6,293 nt of DNA from JBBRTJ01 sp038244535 (GTDB lineage Bacteria; Actinomycetota; Acidimicrobiia; Acidimicrobiales; Ilumatobacteraceae): contig JBBRTJ010000138.1 in the NCBI GenBank assembly GCA_038244535.1, positions 1 through 6,293 on the forward strand, written 5' to 3'. Below the pieces are notes generated by a model. It had not been told where the DNA came from. It saw nothing but the letters and a program-made list of their open reading frames with translations, and ran no database searches. Of this stretch, positions 5,535-6,293 are shown piece after piece. The position numbers and the translations under genes were made by a program. Each line of letters begins with the position of its first letter. Within the stretch, counting starts at the first letter, position 1.

Positions 5535-5981
5535 ATGACTGACGCCCCTGCCGCAGCAGGCTCCGACTCCCCCACCGACGCCTACCTCGACGCCGACGAC
5601 ACGTCGGACACGGTCGTGACCACCGAGACCTTCGCCGTCGACATCGATGGCGACGGCACCATCGATGCCATTGGCCAGCGTCGCACGACCTACGTCGACG
5701 TCGACGGCGATGGCAGCGTCGATCTCGTCGAGGTGGTCGACACGGTGGCCATCGACCTGGACGGCGACGGCAACGCCGACGTCGTGCAGCAGACGACCAC
5801 CGTCATGGTCGATGTCGACGGCGACGGCACCATCGATCTCATCGAGCAGACCGAGACGACGGGCATCGACACCACCGGCGACGGCGTGCTCGACGAGGTC
5901 GAGATCCGCACCATCACTGCCGATCTCAGCCCCGACGAGCTCGCCGCTCCCGAGGGTGCCGAAGCCGACAACGGCTGCTGA
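5535..5981 (+). CDS. Acidic protein with five calcium-binding-type DxDGDGxxD repeats
   Basis: The 148-residue product is dominated by five loops starting at D36, D55, D74, D93 and D112, an exact 19-residue period. The first four read DxDGDGxxD; the last is degenerate (DTTGDGVLD). Each loop follows the EF-hand spacing (acidic at 1, 3, 5 and 9, Gly at 6, hydrophobic at 8), and loops 2, 4 and 5 also have Glu at position 12. The 7 residues between loops are Thr/Val-rich and look like strands, not EF-hand helices, so a calcium-bound beta-repeat fold is more likely. An in-frame TAG at 5523-5525 rules out a longer N-terminus. The N-terminus (1-30) is acidic and Ala/Ser/Thr-rich with no signal peptide, odd for a family usually found outside the cell. 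The last residue is the only Cys. It is separated from the iron operon by 234 bases, so probably independent. Metal binding is inferred from motifs; the biological role is unknown. Confidence 0.85.
   Translation: MTDAPAAAGSDSPTDAYLDADDTSDTVVTTETFAVDIDGDGTIDAIGQRRTTYVDVDGDGSVDLVEVVDTVAIDLDGDGNADVVQQTTTVMVDVDGDGTIDLIEQTETTGIDTTGDGVLDEVEIRTITADLSPDELAAPEGAEADNGC
5640..5894 (+). repeat. 57-bp in-frame tandem repeat encoding DxDGDGxxD loops
   Basis: Five loops spaced at exactly 57 bp (19 codons), from codon 36 to codon 120 of the gene at 5535. Units 1, 2 and 4 are the most alike at DNA level (GACGGCACCATCGAT recurs in units 1 and 4); unit 5 has drifted. The strict period suggests origin by tandem duplication with no later insertion or deletion. 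Confidence 0.85.
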
Positions 5982-6032
5982 TCCGCTCGGGGCCCGGCAT
6001 CTCGGCCCGCCAGGCGACCTGCGCCTCGGACT

Positions 6033-6057
6033 GACGGTGGGCCACTCCGGGACCGTC
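6033..6057. terminator. Inverted repeat after the acidic repeat-protein gene, possible terminator
   Basis: GACGGT (6033-6038) pairs perfectly with ACCGTC (6052-6057) across a 13-base loop, 51 bases after the stop codon at 5979-5981. No T-tract follows. A terminator is possible from its position, but support is weak. Confidence 0.27.
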
Positions 6058-6084
6058 CAGCCGGCCCGCTCGCCAGACCGCAGC

Positions 6085-6141
6085 CGCGAAGTGGCGAGCC
6101 TCAAGGCCCCAACTGCACCCACGCTCGCTACTTCACCCCAC
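6085..6141. repeat. Palindromic intergenic repeat, copy 1
   Basis: The left arm GAAGTGGCGAGC (6088-6099) pairs with the right arm GCTCGCTACTTC (6123-6134) over 12 positions. The only non-Watson-Crick pair would be G-U in RNA. The 23-base loop contains GGCCCCAACTGCACCCAC. Positions 6085-6141 match 6198-6254 at 55 of 57 bases, differing only at 6104/6217 and 6135/6248. Confidence 0.85.
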
Positions 6142-6157
6142 CCCACCCCGGCCCGCC

Positions 6158-6183
6158 GGGCGGGACCGTCCCACGGCCCGCCC
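6158..6183. other. Very stable hairpin between repeat copies
   Basis: GGGCGGG (6158-6164) pairs with CCCGCCC (6177-6183). Inside it CCGT (6166-6169) pairs with ACGG (6173-6176) around a 3-base loop, with only A6165 bulged: 11 pairs, nearly all G-C. GGCGGG (6159-6164) could pair alternatively with CCCGCC just upstream (6152-6157). It may be a terminator or part of the repeat array's structure. Confidence 0.5.
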
Positions 6184-6197
6184 AGCCCGAGGGACGG

Positions 6198-6254
6198 CGC
6201 GAAGTGGCGAGCCTCACGGCCCCAACTGCACCCACGCTCGCTACTTCGCCCCAC
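6198..6254. repeat. Palindromic intergenic repeat, copy 2
   Basis: Arms GAAGTGGCGAGC (6201-6212) and GCTCGCTACTTC (6236-6247); the stem extends by GC/GC on the outside (GCGAAG with CTTCGC). It starts 113 bases after copy 1, with a 66-base gap between the 47-bp cores. Near-identity to copy 1, including the loop, shows recent duplication or conservation. Confidence 0.85.
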
Positions 6255-6278
6255 GCCCGCCCCGACCCCGCAACGCCG

Positions 6279-6293
6279 GCGCGAAGTGGCGAG
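6279..6293. repeat. Palindromic intergenic repeat, copy 3 (cut by window end)
   Basis: GGCGCGAAGTGGCGAG at the window end repeats the left arm and flank of copy 2. It begins 82 bases after copy 2, with a 35-base gap between the cores. The remainder lies outside the window. Confidence 0.7.

Larger units (their letters stand above)
5982..6293. other. Gene-free repeat-rich region
   Basis: This 312-base stretch to the window end has no coding region I can support. It is built of hairpins and copies of one palindromic repeat separated by C-rich spacers, listed separately. No tRNA-like or transposase-like sequence is visible. Confidence 0.6.

Noticed and set aside
4857..6254. Minus-strand frame of 465 codons
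   Set aside because: It runs through a supported gene, the 9-bp tandem repeat, the acidic repeat gene and the palindromic repeats. It has low-complexity Gly/Arg/Asp content and no recognisable domain; the Pro-Pro-Ile stretch is just the tandem repeat read backwards.
6085..6293. CRISPR array
   Set aside because: There are only two full repeats and a fragment, the unit is about 57 bp and strongly palindromic, spacers are of unequal length (66 and 35 bases between cores) and C-rich, and no cas gene is present.

Overview
The window is very GC-rich (about 70% by eye). It has GTG as well as ATG starts, 4-base gene overlaps, Thr/Ala/Pro-rich lipoproteins and a DtxR/IdeR-type iron box. This suggests a high-GC actinobacterium, possibly of the Acidimicrobiia type, but the lineage is inferred from style only. 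All five or six genes I accept are on the + strand; the long minus-strand frames are GC-codon shadows.

Layout. Positions 1-18 hold a strong hairpin, probably the end of something upstream. Positions 36-1016 encode a protein with a lipobox signal peptide, a long Pro/Thr/Ala tandem-repeat stalk, one membrane helix and a cytoplasmic helical domain of unknown function. The short gap 1017-1088 holds a candidate promoter overlapped by a good match to the DtxR/IdeR operator. A tight operon of four genes follows, each joined to the next by a 4-base stop/start overlap: a small lipoprotein (1089-1526), an FTR1/EfeU-family iron permease with its own extracytoplasmic domain (1523-2809), a hydantoinase/oxoprolinase-A-like ASKHA-fold ATPase (2806-4845), and a membrane-anchored extracytoplasmic helical protein (4842-5300).

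The operon reads as an iron-responsive iron-uptake unit. The lipoprotein and the FTR1 N-terminal domain would bind or hand over iron outside the membrane, and the permease would carry it through its two REGFE motifs. The usual FTR1 partners are absent from the window: full-length EfeO, the EfeB peroxidase, P19/FtrA, the cupredoxin FtrB and the ferredoxin-like FtrD. In their place sit a cytoplasmic ATPase-fold protein with altered active-site motifs and an uncharacterised anchored protein. This gene combination is the most novel thing here; the role of the ATPase-fold protein is unknown.

The region 5301-5534 is non-coding, with a GC-rich inverted repeat after the operon, a five-copy 9-bp tandem repeat, a perfect 7-bp dyad, and a possible leaderless promoter for the next gene. 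Positions 5535-5981 encode a very acidic protein with five Ca-binding-type DxDGDGxxD loops at an exact 19-residue period and no signal peptide. The last 312 bases (5982-6293) contain no gene I can support. They carry two complete copies and one cut-off copy of a roughly 57-bp palindromic repeat, plus separate strong hairpins.
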